Shown here piece by piece: positions 7,424 to 16,400 of a DNA stretch of 49,782 nucleotides; the stretch's first letter is position 1, and each line of letters begins with the position of its first letter. The stretch comes from Gammaproteobacteria bacterium. Lineage in GTDB: Bacteria > Pseudomonadota > Gammaproteobacteria > GRL18. Made by a program: the position numbers and the translations under genes. The DNA lies in NCBI GenBank assembly GCA_016744375.1, contig JADGEM010000032.1, forward strand, positions 1 through 49,782, given 5' to 3'. The notes beneath the pieces are model-generated. The model was not told where the DNA came from. It saw nothing but the letters and a program-made list of their open reading frames with translations, and did no database searches.

Positions 7424-8584
7424 ATGAAAATTTTAATTGCTCCTGATTCTCTTAAAGGCAGTCTGAGCGCTGTTGAATTCTGCCATATTGCAGCAGAACA
7501 AATTCAACAAGTCAGGCCTGAAGCAAAAATAAAATTATTACCCCTGGCTGATGGTGGTGAAGGGACGATTGAGGCCATTCTTGCTAATGCGTCGGGGCAG
7601 ATTTATTCGGTCAATGTTGAAAATCCTGTGGGCAGATCGGTTGCTGCCAGTTATGCAATATTATCCTCAAATAATACTGCAGTGATAGAAATGGCTCAGG
7701 CATCTGGATTGCCATTACTGAAGCCTGATGAACAAAATCCAATGAAAACGTCGAGTTATGGCACGGGTGAATTAATTCGACATGCGCTGGATCAGGGATG
7801 TCGACGATTTATTATTGGTTTAGGTGGCAGTGCCACTAATGATGGTGGTAGTGGAATGCTGCAGGCATTAGGTGTCCGGTTTTTTGATGAGCAACAACAA
7901 TTACTCAAAGCATGCGGCGGATCACTAAACAAAATTAACTCAGTTGATAGGTCAGATTTTGATCCCAGAATTGAGGAAAGTGAATTTATCATTGCCGGGG
8001 ATGTGATGAACCCATTATGTGGTGAATTGGGTGCGACTTATATTTATGGCCCTCAAAAAGGCGCAGATAAACAAATGCTGGTAGAACTTGAGTCAGGAAT
8101 AAAGAATTTTGCCAATAAAACAGCTGTTTTTGTCCGTGCAGAAACTAATGAAGAGTTAAGTGGCGTTTGTGGCGCTGGTGCAGCAGGTGGTATGGGTTAT
8201 GCGTTAATGGCCTATTGTCAGGCAACAATGAAAAGTGGCTTTGAGCTGATTGCTGAGCTGGCCCGGCTGGATGAATTATTAGCATCCAATGAAACCCGGC
8301 CTGATATAATTATTACTGCTGAAGGGCGTTTTGATAATCAGAGCCTACAGGGAAAGTTAGTTGGACGATTAAGTGAAAGGGTGTTTCAATATAATATTCC
8401 ACTCATTGTAATTTGTGGCAGCATTGGTGATGATCTGGATATGAAAAAAATCAGCCCATACATTAGTGCATTCAGTCTTTGTCAGGCACCTATGACTCTG
8501 GAATATGCGGTGAATAATACGGCTGTTTTATTAGAAAAATTGATATCAAATCTGTCCAAAGTGATCTTAATGAAAACCAATTAA
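7424..8584 (+). CDS. Glycerate 2-kinase (GlxK/GarK family)
   Basis: The 386-residue protein begins MKILIAPDSLKGSLSA, the family signature, followed by LADGGEGT, GSATNDGGSGMLQALG, VCGAGAAGGMGY and TAEGRFDNQSLQGK. It phosphorylates D-glycerate, giving 2-phosphoglycerate in this family (some members have been called 3-phosphate forming), and so feeds glycerate from glyoxylate or sugar-acid breakdown into glycolysis. It starts 38 bases after oxyR on the same strand without a clear Shine-Dalgarno, so it may be read through from oxyR. A pyruvate kinase gene lies further along. No other glycerate-pathway gene is adjacent. Confidence 0.92.
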   Translation: MKILIAPDSLKGSLSAVEFCHIAAEQIQQVRPEAKIKLLPLADGGEGTIEAILANASGQIYSVNVENPVGRSVAASYAILSSNNTAVIEMAQASGLPLLKPDEQNPMKTSSYGTGELIRHALDQGCRRFIIGLGGSATNDGGSGMLQALGVRFFDEQQQLLKACGGSLNKINSVDRSDFDPRIEESEFIIAGDVMNPLCGELGATYIYGPQKGADKQMLVELESGIKNFANKTAVFVRAETNEELSGVCGAGAAGGMGYALMAYCQATMKSGFELIAELARLDELLASNETRPDIIITAEGRFDNQSLQGKLVGRLSERVFQYNIPLIVICGSIGDDLDMKKISPYISAFSLCQAPMTLEYAVNNTAVLLEKLISNLSKVILMKTN

Positions 8585-8620
8585 TCTTAAGGTTTAATTA
8601 TGGACGACAGTATCCAAACT

Positions 8621-8682
8621 CAGTTAATTTCTATATCTTTGCAGATTGTCTCTGCAAAGCTGATGAAAATTCTGTTAAGCTG
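8621..8682 (+). other. Long imperfect hairpin after the glycerate kinase gene
   Basis: A perfect 9-bp core stem, CTTTGCAGA (8637-8645) with TCTGCAAAG (8651-8659) and a five-base loop, is extended by weaker pairing of the flanks (AATTTC with GAAAATT, then TTAA with TTAA). No T-run follows. It may be a rho-independent-like stop, a 3' stabiliser, or a leader element for the next gene. A 27-codon reading frame (8600-8683) overlaps it but has no other support. Confidence 0.45.
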
Positions 8683-8717
8683 AATAGTTACAATTATTTT
8701 ATAAATTAATAAAGATA

Positions 8718-10172
8718 ATGAAAAAATATTTAACTAAGAAAAATTTCTGTTCAGGCTGTCATTATTATTGCCTGATTCCATCTTTTTTGATTATATTTCT
8801 TATGATGCCTGTGTCTTCAAGTGCATCCAGTAGTTGGGCGGGCAATTTAAATTCGTCTAAAAATAAAAATTTGTCTGCCCAATATACCATTACTGCAGAA
8901 GAACTTGACGGCATGATATATGCCTATGCTGATAGTTATATGACCCAGATTGTTTCGGCAACCCGGGAAATTACCAAGCAGGCTGAGTCTTCACAACAAC
9001 GCAGCGATGCCATGTTGCTGCGTGTGGGTTCCGTTAATTCTATTTATGATATTGCCAGTAGTTCAGAACCTTTTACCAAGCTGTTAGATATGCTGCTGGT
9101 GGTGACATTGCAGAGTTATGTCTGGATTGATGAAGACAGAGCTGAAAAAATTTTTGGTCAGTCATCAAAAGTTTTAATTGATGCGATGCATCAAAATAGA
9201 AAAGAGATATGGAAACTGGCGGCTAAGGCTATGAAACCAGAACAACTCTATATACTAGACTGGTTGATTCTTGACTGGAGAAGACAAAATCCAGATATTA
9301 ACTTTGTTATCTTTACTCGTTTTTCTGATGTTTCTGCTTCCAGAGTGAAGTCCATTGTTTCAGATGTAAAAATAGGCTCTGGATTTTTAGCGCCCGTTGA
9401 TGAAGCTAAAAAAGCCATAAATGAAACAAGGCTGTTAGCTGAGCGTTCTTTCTTTTATGCCAAACGAGCACCACTGATCTATACATGGCAGGCAGAAAAT
9501 TTGACCACAAATATACTCGCTAAACCAGAAATTGCACAATTACTTGAGGGCATAAAACGTTCAACTCTGGCCATAGAGAGAGTGAGTGAAGTGATGAAAA
9601 ATTTACCTAAATTAATAAGAGAAGAGCGGGTGTTTATTTCATCGGAACTGGATAAAAGAGAAAGTTCTATCAGCAAAGTCCTGACAGAAGTAAGACAAAC
9701 CATTAATGAAACAGAACATTTGGTGGTGACCGTTGACAAGCTGTCAGATTCTGGCAATAACATGCTGCACGAACTTAGAGTCACATCCGAGTCCTTAAAT
9801 ATGACATTAAAAACGTTTGATAGCATGATGAGTCATCATTTCCCTGCGCTGTCTGAGGAAGAAAAAGCCAGAGATAAGTCAAAACCATTTGATATTAATG
9901 AATATACAGAAGCTCTGGTGAAAGTGGATAATGCCGCTGAAGAGCTAACTGGTTTGATGGGGGCTTCAGGAAATATGATCAGCTCAGATAAATTAAGCTA
10001 TCGTATTGAACAACTTAATAGTGCAGCACGAGATCGGGTTGAACATGCAACGGAACAAAGTAAAAAAATGATTCAGACACTTTTTCTTTATATTGCATTA
10101 ACACTTGTTTTAGCCTTTTCACTGATGGTTTTTTACCGCAAACTATTTGCCAGGAATAGAGGTGAATTATGA
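8718..10172 (+). CDS. Unrecognised membrane-anchored coiled-coil protein, coupled to PstS-like gene
   Basis: A 484-residue protein I cannot assign. The N-terminus is hydrophobic (about residues 18-36, ending SSSASSS), like a signal peptide or anchor. The middle is strongly helical, with heptad-like stretches at about 270-370 (VFISSELDKRESSISKVL, VRQTINETEHLVVTVDKL). A second membrane helix is near 455-475 (LFLYIALTLVLAFSLMVFY), with a short basic tail inside the cell. This leaves a large probably periplasmic domain with coiled coils, like a scaffold or a signalling protein without its output domain. The stop codon overlaps the next gene's start (ATGA), which implies coupled translation with the phosphate-binding-like protein. 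Confidence 0.75.
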   Translation: MKKYLTKKNFCSGCHYYCLIPSFLIIFLMMPVSSSASSSWAGNLNSSKNKNLSAQYTITAEELDGMIYAYADSYMTQIVSATREITKQAESSQQRSDAMLLRVGSVNSIYDIASSSEPFTKLLDMLLVVTLQSYVWIDEDRAEKIFGQSSKVLIDAMHQNRKEIWKLAAKAMKPEQLYILDWLILDWRRQNPDINFVIFTRFSDVSASRVKSIVSDVKIGSGFLAPVDEAKKAINETRLLAERSFFYAKRAPLIYTWQAENLTTNILAKPEIAQLLEGIKRSTLAIERVSEVMKNLPKLIREERVFISSELDKRESSISKVLTEVRQTINETEHLVVTVDKLSDSGNNMLHELRVTSESLNMTLKTFDSMMSHHFPALSEEEKARDKSKPFDINEYTEALVKVDNAAEELTGLMGASGNMISSDKLSYRIEQLNSAARDRVEHATEQSKKMIQTLFLYIALTLVLAFSLMVFYRKLFARNRGEL

Positions 10173-11143
10173 GGCTGTTATTGGTACTATTCAGTTTTTT
10201 TCTTGCAGAACTTTCTTATCCTGATAATGGTTTTTGGAATGAAGATACAGCAACACAAGCACCAATAACTTTAAAAAATATAAGTTCAAATAAAAACAAA
10301 CATATTATAAATATATCTGGTTCAACGACGGTATCAAATGTGCTAAACCTGCTGGCGGATAAATTTGAGCAGAATTACAAAAATATTCAGGTTAAGATTT
10401 CAGGGGGAGGTTCATCCAGTGCTGTTCGAGCAATGCTTGACAATTCGGCAACCATTGGTCAGATGTCAAGAGCAATGAAACAAAAGGAGCGGGATGCCTT
10501 TATTAAACACTATGGCTATGAGCCTGTTGAGTTTAAAATTGCAGTCGATGCATTAGCTGTCTATGTGAATAAAAAGAATCCAGTTAATAAGCTGACCAGC
10601 ACACAACTACTCGATCTTTTTTCAGATAGCCATCATATTAACTACTGGGGTGATTTAAAATTAGAGCCGCTTATGACGCCCAATTGGGAGAAACAGCTGA
10701 TACAAGTTTATACTTTGCCAAAAATTGCTGGTGCTTATTCGCTCTTTAATAAGCGAATGTTAAAAAAAGCCGGATATAAAATTAGTGCGATTACTGAGCC
10801 GACTTCAAGCTCAGTGGTTCAGTCTGTTGGTGTTAATTCTGGAGGAATTACCTTTGCCAGCAGTTTTTATAAAACCAGGCGAACTCAGTTTGTCGCTCTG
10901 GAAGGGAAGGATGGTCAATTTTATGAGCCGGTACAACCATGGATCAGTAGTTTTAAATACCCCATAAGTCGGTATTTATACCTATATATAAACCAGAAAC
11001 CAGGAACCATATTAGCAGTAAAAAACAAGCAGTTGTTAGAATTTTTAATGGCAGATGCGACACAATTGCTCATTAAAAGGGCGGGGTTTTACTCTGTTTC
11101 AGATAAAATACGAAGGCAGCAGCTCGAGAGAATAAACCAATAA
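10169..11143 (+). CDS. PstS-like phosphate (or oxyanion) substrate-binding protein
   Basis: The 324-residue protein has a short hydrophobic signal (LLLVLFSFFLAELSYP) and the PstS core: ISGSTTVSNVLNLLADKF, SGGGSSSAVRAML, an early-middle VDALAVYVN and SSSVVQSVGVNSGGITF. These loops contact phosphate in PstS. No pstC, pstA, pstB or phoU is nearby, and instead it overlaps the coiled-coil membrane protein gene by four bases. It is therefore likely a sensor partner or a solitary binding protein rather than part of a transporter. Ligand identity is inferred from fold alone. Confidence 0.82.
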   Translation: MRLLLVLFSFFLAELSYPDNGFWNEDTATQAPITLKNISSNKNKHIINISGSTTVSNVLNLLADKFEQNYKNIQVKISGGGSSSAVRAMLDNSATIGQMSRAMKQKERDAFIKHYGYEPVEFKIAVDALAVYVNKKNPVNKLTSTQLLDLFSDSHHINYWGDLKLEPLMTPNWEKQLIQVYTLPKIAGAYSLFNKRMLKKAGYKISAITEPTSSSVVQSVGVNSGGITFASSFYKTRRTQFVALEGKDGQFYEPVQPWISSFKYPISRYLYLYINQKPGTILAVKNKQLLEFLMADATQLLIKRAGFYSVSDKIRRQQLERINQ

Positions 11144-11189
11144 GATAAGACGAATACTTACGATAAGATAATCATTGGAGTGAGAAAAA

Positions 11190-11768
11190 ATGACTAAAAG
11201 TATTAAAAATACGCAAACTGAAAAAAATTTATTAATTGCTTTTGCTGGTGAATCACAGGCTAGAAATCGTTACACCTATTTTGCTGGTGTTGCAAAAAAA
11301 GAAGGTCTGGTGCAAATTTCAACCATCTTTGAAGAAACAGCTAATCAGGAAAAAGAACATGCCAAACGTTTTTTCAAATTCCTTGAGGGTGGTGAGCTAG
11401 AGATTACAGAAACGTTCCCTGCCGGGCAATTGAAGTCAACACTTGAAAATCTTAAGGATGCGGCGGCAGGTGAAGAGCATGAGTGGACTGAAATGTACCC
11501 GGCATTTGCAAAGACAGCCCGCGAAGAAGGTTTTGATGATGTTGCCAATGCTTTCGATGCGATATCAATTGCTGAAAAACAGCATGGCAAACGCTATCAG
11601 GATTTAGCTGATAATCTTGAGGCAGGAAAAGTGTTTAAACGAGACGGAAAGGTGGTCTGGCGCTGCAGAAACTGCGGCTATCTGCATGAGTCAGAAGATG
11701 CACCGGAACTTTGTCCTGCCTGCTTGCATCCTCAGGCTCATTTTGAACTATTGGGAGAAAACTGGTAG
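11190..11768 (+). CDS. Rubrerythrin
   Basis: A 192-residue non-heme iron peroxidase of the cytoplasm. The ferritin-like diiron domain covers about residues 1-150, with helix motifs FAGESQARNRYTYFA, EETANQEKEHAKRFF, EEHEWTEMYPAF and AISIAEKQHGKRY. The C-terminal rubredoxin-like domain binds one iron through CRNCGY and CPACLHP. Rubrerythrins reduce hydrogen peroxide to water and are typical of anaerobes and microaerophiles. A GGAGTGAGAAAA box precedes the ATG. It ends two bases from the convergent hemerythrin-like gene, and the peroxide genes ahpCF/oxyR lie about 4 kb upstream. Confidence 0.95.
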   Translation: MTKSIKNTQTEKNLLIAFAGESQARNRYTYFAGVAKKEGLVQISTIFEETANQEKEHAKRFFKFLEGGELEITETFPAGQLKSTLENLKDAAAGEEHEWTEMYPAFAKTAREEGFDDVANAFDAISIAEKQHGKRYQDLADNLEAGKVFKRDGKVVWRCRNCGYLHESEDAPELCPACLHPQAHFELLGENW

Positions 11769-11770
11769 TT

Positions 11771-12337
11771 TTAATCGGTGTGTTCAGCTGCATCCAGATA
11801 GGCTTCTGGATGCATATAAAGCGGATAGAGGTTTTGTTCCTCTCGTTTAATACGATCAATTAAAATTTTCCCGGTTTGTTCAAATTCGGCAGGGAACGAT
11901 TGTCTCTTTTCCTCAGCCCAGGGAAGGTCTGTATAACGGATTAAAAAGGCATTGACTGCACGGCCAATTTGCTGCATTTCTATTCTTAGTTCTGTAATTA
12001 TTGCCAGGCTTTCAGGATCAGTGACGAGTGCATGACTCAAATAAACATACAGTTTTAAGTTTTCCGTTAAAATATGACTGCGTAATTTTGAACTGAATTG
12101 GGTAAATAATGTCACCAGTTGTTCATGGTTATCTGCTGAAAGAGCACCTGCCATTTCATCATAGACATTGAGCAGATCTTCATGGTCGCTCTGCAAGTTT
12201 GTGATTAGTGTTTCATCAAAAAAAAGCTGAGTGCCAGGCAGTGATACACTCTTTCGGGAAGTTTCGGTGGCTCTATTTTTAGAGGAAGGATTGCTGAAAA
12301 TATTAAAAAAATCAAAAAAGCCCATGTTAATGTCCAT
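11771..12337 (-). CDS. Hemerythrin HHE-like protein
   Basis: A 188-residue helical protein with residues arranged as in hemerythrin-like cation-binding domains: H52 in LQSDHEDLL, H88 and E92 in RSHILTENLKLYVYL, and a late Glu in KREEQNLYPLYM. Such domains bind a diiron centre and serve in oxygen, nitric oxide or iron handling. The first ~35 residues are low-complexity and may be a linker. Residue 5 is another ATG, with GGA eight bases before it, so translation may start at 12325. It lies tail to tail with rubrerythrin, joining two diiron proteins. An Rsd/AlgQ-like anti-sigma role is less likely but possible. Confidence 0.7.
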   Translation of the reverse strand: MDINMGFFDFFNIFSNPSSKNRATETSRKSVSLPGTQLFFDETLITNLQSDHEDLLNVYDEMAGALSADNHEQLVTLFTQFSSKLRSHILTENLKLYVYLSHALVTDPESLAIITELRIEMQQIGRAVNAFLIRYTDLPWAEEKRQSFPAEFEQTGKILIDRIKREEQNLYPLYMHPEAYLDAAEHTD

Positions 12338-12425
12338 TTAAACGAATAAAGTGCTCACTCTTCTCCACGCTATTATCACTTAATTGTCTTTAAAATACTA
12401 CATTCAGGAGGGATGTGGTGATAAA

Positions 12426-12515
12426 ATGAACAAATTTTCAATCTTAATTGATGGCACTCGTTATATTTTAAAATATTTCTATTCAAAAATTAGAGGAAAG
12501 AAAAGTGAGCAATGA
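12426..12515 (+). CDS. Possible 29-residue leader peptide
   Basis: A short frame encodes MNKFSILIDGTRYILKYFYS and a basic tail, ending inside the start region of the next gene (11-base overlap). A strong AGGAGGG box lies at 12406-12412, 13 bases upstream, longer than ideal. The overlap suggests translational coupling to the 93-residue protein. No homology is recognised and it may be chance. Confidence 0.25.
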   Translation: MNKFSILIDGTRYILKYFYSKIRGKKSEQ

Positions 12516-12786
12516 AACAAAAGATAAAATTATTCTGGAAGCATTATTGGAGCGCTTTGAAAAACAACGTCTGCCACGTTTATTGGATATTAAGAAAAAA
12601 GTTGATTCTGGGGATAAGCTGGATAAATATGAGATAGAGTTTCTGGAAGAAGTTTTTAGTGACGCGAAAAAAAATGAACACTATATGGCAATTTCTGATG
12701 ATGAGTTGAAAATGATTATTATGAAAGCCTTGTCCCTTTATAAAGAAATTACCAATAAAGCATTAGAGAACGAGCAGAAAATCTAA
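12505..12786 (+). CDS. Small charged helical protein, function unknown
   Basis: A 93-residue soluble protein rich in Lys, Glu and Leu, predicted nearly all helical (EALLERFEKQRLPRLLDIKK, KYEIEFLEEVFSDAKK, KALSLYKEITNKALENEQ). It starts at GTG 12505, with AGAGGA seven bases upstream. There are no cysteines, membrane segments or known motifs. The composition resembles small adaptor or anti-sigma-like proteins, but nothing assigns a role. The clear ribosome site and regular helical pattern argue that it is expressed. Confidence 0.65.
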   Translation: MSNETKDKIILEALLERFEKQRLPRLLDIKKKVDSGDKLDKYEIEFLEEVFSDAKKNEHYMAISDDELKMIIMKALSLYKEITNKALENEQKI

Positions 12787-12841
12787 ACACGCTGAATAGT
12801 GACATGTTAACAGTGTGGGGTTGATGTCTTAAAATTAAGCG

Positions 12842-14179
12842 TCAGGCCAGTTTTTGTTTATCCAGCCTGCCGACAGTGATCTGCAATGCTTCATTGTTTT
12901 TTTGAGCCAGCTTAATCCAGTTGTTGATTTCACTCAATAAGCTCTCCTCACCCACGCCATGCCTGGGTGCGCTATTTGAAATTGAATGGTCCATACGGCC
13001 TGAGTTGATATAGGTCCATTGTTCATTGTTGTGTGAAATGATACCAGTGTGCCCCCTGGTTTTTAATGAAAAGGATAAAATATCACCTTTTTGCATCAGG
13101 TTTTTCATTTCTTGAAAAACAGACTGGCTTTGTTGTGGGATATTTTCAATCTTAGAAATTGCTTTTGTATACACCTTATTACCCAGTGCTTCAGTCAGTC
13201 CCTCTCCAGTAAAATAAGCATGACTGGAACGTCCGTCTAATTCTGCTCTTTGAAGCAGTTGAGAACTGATACTGCCCTTGCCTCGATAGCGAATGCCCAT
13301 ATTTTCTAGACCATTAACGACCAGTGTATAACAATCCAGGTGTTTGTATTCAGTGCCCATAAAAGGTTTAACGGCATCATCCAGTTTTTCAGCTAGAATC
13401 TTTTTATTATCAGTATTTTCAACAACATTGTTATGAGCAGTTTGATTCCAGGAAAGTTCTTTAGTTTTGCTGTCAATATAGATGACTGTATCGGTGGGAA
13501 TTTTTGTAAATTCTTTATCCTTATTCACTTCAGAGTGAATAATATCCCAACGCTGTGATCTATAATGGTTTTGCTGAGAGAGCAAGTTTGAGATGGTTGG
13601 ATTTGTCTGGTTGATTTGCCCTAAAACGAGCTTTTGTCCTGTGTCAGAAGTGGCAGTATGTTTTGTCTGAGCTGTCTGTGCCACCCCAGTTGTTCTGTCG
13701 TCTTGATCAAGGTTTATGGCAGAAGGATTTAAGAGTCGAGTGTTACGAGAATCTGACCAATGCAGTTCCTGAGTTTTTTGATTAAAATAAATTGTTTTCC
13801 CAGCAGCAATTTGATTGAATGCTTTGTTGCGATTGACCGGATTGTGGATGATGGACCAGGTTTTTGCTTTCAGTTCAGGATTGTTCAGTAGTAATTGAGC
13901 CACCGATTTATTGTTACCGGATAAGCTCCCCAATTTGATGGTATCAATAGTTGGTGAGTCTGTTGCCTGAAGTGTGGTGTGGTTTTTAAGATTTGGGCTC
14001 ATTAACAGTGTGTCGTTTTTTTGACTGACTTGTTCACTGTAATTAACCTGGGTTTTGAGTATACTGGCAAAACCAGCCGCATCTAATGCTGTTTTCCCGC
14101 CAGACATTGGCTTAGAAACCAATGTCTGGCGGGTGTTGTCGACTGCAATGAGTGGTTTGCCAGCATTATCGATTAGCAT
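12842..14179 (-). CDS. NlpC/P60-like cysteine peptidase with a duplicated ~50-residue module
   Basis: The 445-residue protein has no signal peptide and a Ser/Gln/Asn-rich N-terminus. Two copies of a module follow (about 92-142 and 196-245) sharing a W.IIH..VN..K.F..I....IY.....T.EL.W pattern. The C-terminal domain (about 260-440) looks like an NlpC/P60 or amidase fold: Cys283 in LDCYTLV and His377 in RGHTGIISH could be the catalytic pair, with a polar third residue nearby. Such enzymes cut peptidoglycan peptides or amides. The disordered start without a Sec signal would suit export by the flagellar system or type VI-like delivery. It stands alone, upstream of a GGDEF-EAL gene on the same strand. 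Confidence 0.65.
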   Translation of the reverse strand: MLIDNAGKPLIAVDNTRQTLVSKPMSGGKTALDAAGFASILKTQVNYSEQVSQKNDTLLMSPNLKNHTTLQATDSPTIDTIKLGSLSGNNKSVAQLLLNNPELKAKTWSIIHNPVNRNKAFNQIAAGKTIYFNQKTQELHWSDSRNTRLLNPSAINLDQDDRTTGVAQTAQTKHTATSDTGQKLVLGQINQTNPTISNLLSQQNHYRSQRWDIIHSEVNKDKEFTKIPTDTVIYIDSKTKELSWNQTAHNNVVENTDNKKILAEKLDDAVKPFMGTEYKHLDCYTLVVNGLENMGIRYRGKGSISSQLLQRAELDGRSSHAYFTGEGLTEALGNKVYTKAISKIENIPQQSQSVFQEMKNLMQKGDILSFSLKTRGHTGIISHNNEQWTYINSGRMDHSISNSAPRHGVGEESLLSEINNWIKLAQKNNEALQITVGRLDKQKLA

Positions 14180-14267
14180 GTTATTTCTCTTTATGTTCAG
14201 GGGTGGTAATGGCGACTTAACATAAAAACAAGCATAGAGTATGCCAGGATTGGAATTTAATCCTTAT

Positions 14268-16301
14268 TTATTTCAGCTTAAATTCTTTTTCAAAACACTC
14301 AGCAGTGAGTGGTCGATAGTAATAATACCCCTGAATTAAATGACAACCAGCTTCTTTGAGAAATTTCAGCTGCTCCTCATCTTCAACTCCTTCAGCAATG
14401 GTTTCCAGGTTAAATTGATTGGCCAGGACGATAATTGCCCGGGTTATGGCACTATTATTTTGATCATCCGGGATACCATCAATAAAGCTTTTATCAATTT
14501 TTAAGGTATCAACCGGGAGTTGTTTGAGATAACTCATTGAAGAGTAGCCAGTGCCAAAATCATCAATGCTGATTTTAAGTCCCAGTGACTTCAGATAGCT
14601 TAGTTTATCAATACCTTCCTGTGTATCATGCATCAGTGCAGATTCGGTTAACTCCAATTCCAGATAGTTTGGATCAAAATCTGTTTTGGTCAATACTGTT
14701 TTAATCTGATCCACAAAATTCTTATGTTTAAAATGAAGGGCTGAAATATTGACAGCAATGCGAAATTTTGTCTCCCTATGCTCATTCCAGAGTTTAACCT
14801 GTGCCAGAGCTGTGTGAAGAACAAAATCGGCCAATTCAACAATTTGATTGGTTTCTTCTGCGACTGAAATAAATTTTTCTACTGGAACCAGACCGAATTT
14901 TGGGCTGTTCCAACGTAATAAGACCTCTATGCTTGAAACTTGGTTGTTTTGAGTGCTGACCTGTGGCTGATAGACCAGATAAAGCTCATTTTTGGTGATA
15001 GCTGTCTTCAATGCCGTGGCCAAAATAAACTTTTTTGCCTTTTGTTCATAAAGTTTATTATTGTAAAAACGAAAGGCATTTTTACCACTTTCCTTGGCAG
15101 CATACATTGCCAGGTCAGAATATTTCACCAGTGTATTTTTTGATTCGCTATCTTGAGGATAGAGAGCGATGCCCAGGCTGCAGCTGATATAGGTTTGAGA
15201 ATCAGAAAAAGTGTAAGGTTGGGCAATGATAGTAACAATACTATTAGCAATTTCAGCAACTTTATTTTCAGAAAGATTACCTTTTAAAATAACAATAAAT
15301 TCGTCGCCACTAATGCGAGCTACAAAATCATCAACACGAGTACTGTCACGTAAACGTGAGCCCACTTTTATCAATAAGGTATCTCCAAAATCATGCCCTA
15401 AAGTATCATTTATGTTTTTAAACTCATCCAGATCTATAAAAAACAAAGCGAAAGGTTCCCGGGTAATCTTATTTCTGGACAGGGTACGTTCAAGATAGTC
15501 ATAGAAATGGTGACGGTTGGGCAATTGAGTCAGGGTGTCATAAAAGGCCAGGTTCTCAAGTTCAGATGTTTTTTTATTAACGGTATCTTCAAGATTTTCA
15601 TTCAGAACCTGTAATTCACGGGCCTTATCCCGTAATTCATCTTCAGCCTGAATTCGCTCATCTGTTTCTATGGTTAGCTTTTGTTTGAGCACAGTATTTT
15701 CAATTTCCATTGTGAAGGCTGCCAGCAGGCTCTTATTGATCTGTATCACAGCACTGCTGGCAAAGAGAAAGATTATCAAGTAACCATAAAAATGAAATGA
15801 CTGTAATTCATTGCTGTGAGTGAGAGAGAAAATAATCAGTGGTACGGATAATGAGACAATATACGTAAAAAATCCTTTTTTCAGGATTCCAAGTGAAGCG
15901 ATAGAGGCAATTGCCATGGTACCGAGCAATAATAAGACATAGGTGTAGTAATGATTTTGATTTTCAGGAACAAGAAAAATAATCAGGCTGATAATTGTGC
16001 CACTCAAGCAGGCACCAAAAATATATAAATAAGACCATACTTGCGGATGTTTGCTGGATTTTGAATGCCGATAGAATAAGGAGATAATCAGTCGTAAGGA
16101 CAGGACAAACAGATTGGTAATATACCAGTTTATTAGCTGCTCTCTGAGCTGTAGAAGATCCCAGAATAAATATAGAATAAGGGAAGTAGCAAAAAAAAGG
16201 CTTATCACTGTCAAATGTATTGACTGATAAAGGTATTGAGTTTGTTTTCTAGTCAGTAATTCTGAGGTGACTTCCATGGTGTATAGTTCTTTTTTTTCCA
16301 C
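14268..16301 (-). CDS. Membrane-bound GGDEF-EAL c-di-GMP protein (degenerate GGDEF)
   Basis: A 677-residue protein with about six N-terminal membrane helices (residues 25-205), a short coiled coil (210-250), a GGDEF domain and an EAL domain. The diguanylate cyclase motif reads SGDEF (RISGDEFIVIL, near 330), a deviation that may weaken or abolish synthesis. The EAL side is well kept: EVLLRW near 457, NISALHF, ELTESALMHD, IDDFGTGYSSMSYLK and AEGVEDEEQL. I infer a phosphodiesterase with a regulatory GGDEF domain. The membrane part resembles MASE-type sensors but no ligand residues stand out. The gene is monocistronic. Confidence 0.93.
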   Translation of the reverse strand: MEKKELYTMEVTSELLTRKQTQYLYQSIHLTVISLFFATSLILYLFWDLLQLREQLINWYITNLFVLSLRLIISLFYRHSKSSKHPQVWSYLYIFGACLSGTIISLIIFLVPENQNHYYTYVLLLLGTMAIASIASLGILKKGFFTYIVSLSVPLIIFSLTHSNELQSFHFYGYLIIFLFASSAVIQINKSLLAAFTMEIENTVLKQKLTIETDERIQAEDELRDKARELQVLNENLEDTVNKKTSELENLAFYDTLTQLPNRHHFYDYLERTLSRNKITREPFALFFIDLDEFKNINDTLGHDFGDTLLIKVGSRLRDSTRVDDFVARISGDEFIVILKGNLSENKVAEIANSIVTIIAQPYTFSDSQTYISCSLGIALYPQDSESKNTLVKYSDLAMYAAKESGKNAFRFYNNKLYEQKAKKFILATALKTAITKNELYLVYQPQVSTQNNQVSSIEVLLRWNSPKFGLVPVEKFISVAEETNQIVELADFVLHTALAQVKLWNEHRETKFRIAVNISALHFKHKNFVDQIKTVLTKTDFDPNYLELELTESALMHDTQEGIDKLSYLKSLGLKISIDDFGTGYSSMSYLKQLPVDTLKIDKSFIDGIPDDQNNSAITRAIIVLANQFNLETIAEGVEDEEQLKFLKEAGCHLIQGYYYYRPLTAECFEKEFKLK

Positions 16302-16400
16302 TTAACTCTATTCTTTACTTAGGATAATTATCGTAGATGCCTTGAATTATATCAAGTTTGTACGCCACTTCGATAGTAAATTGTTCTATAATGTCAGGAT

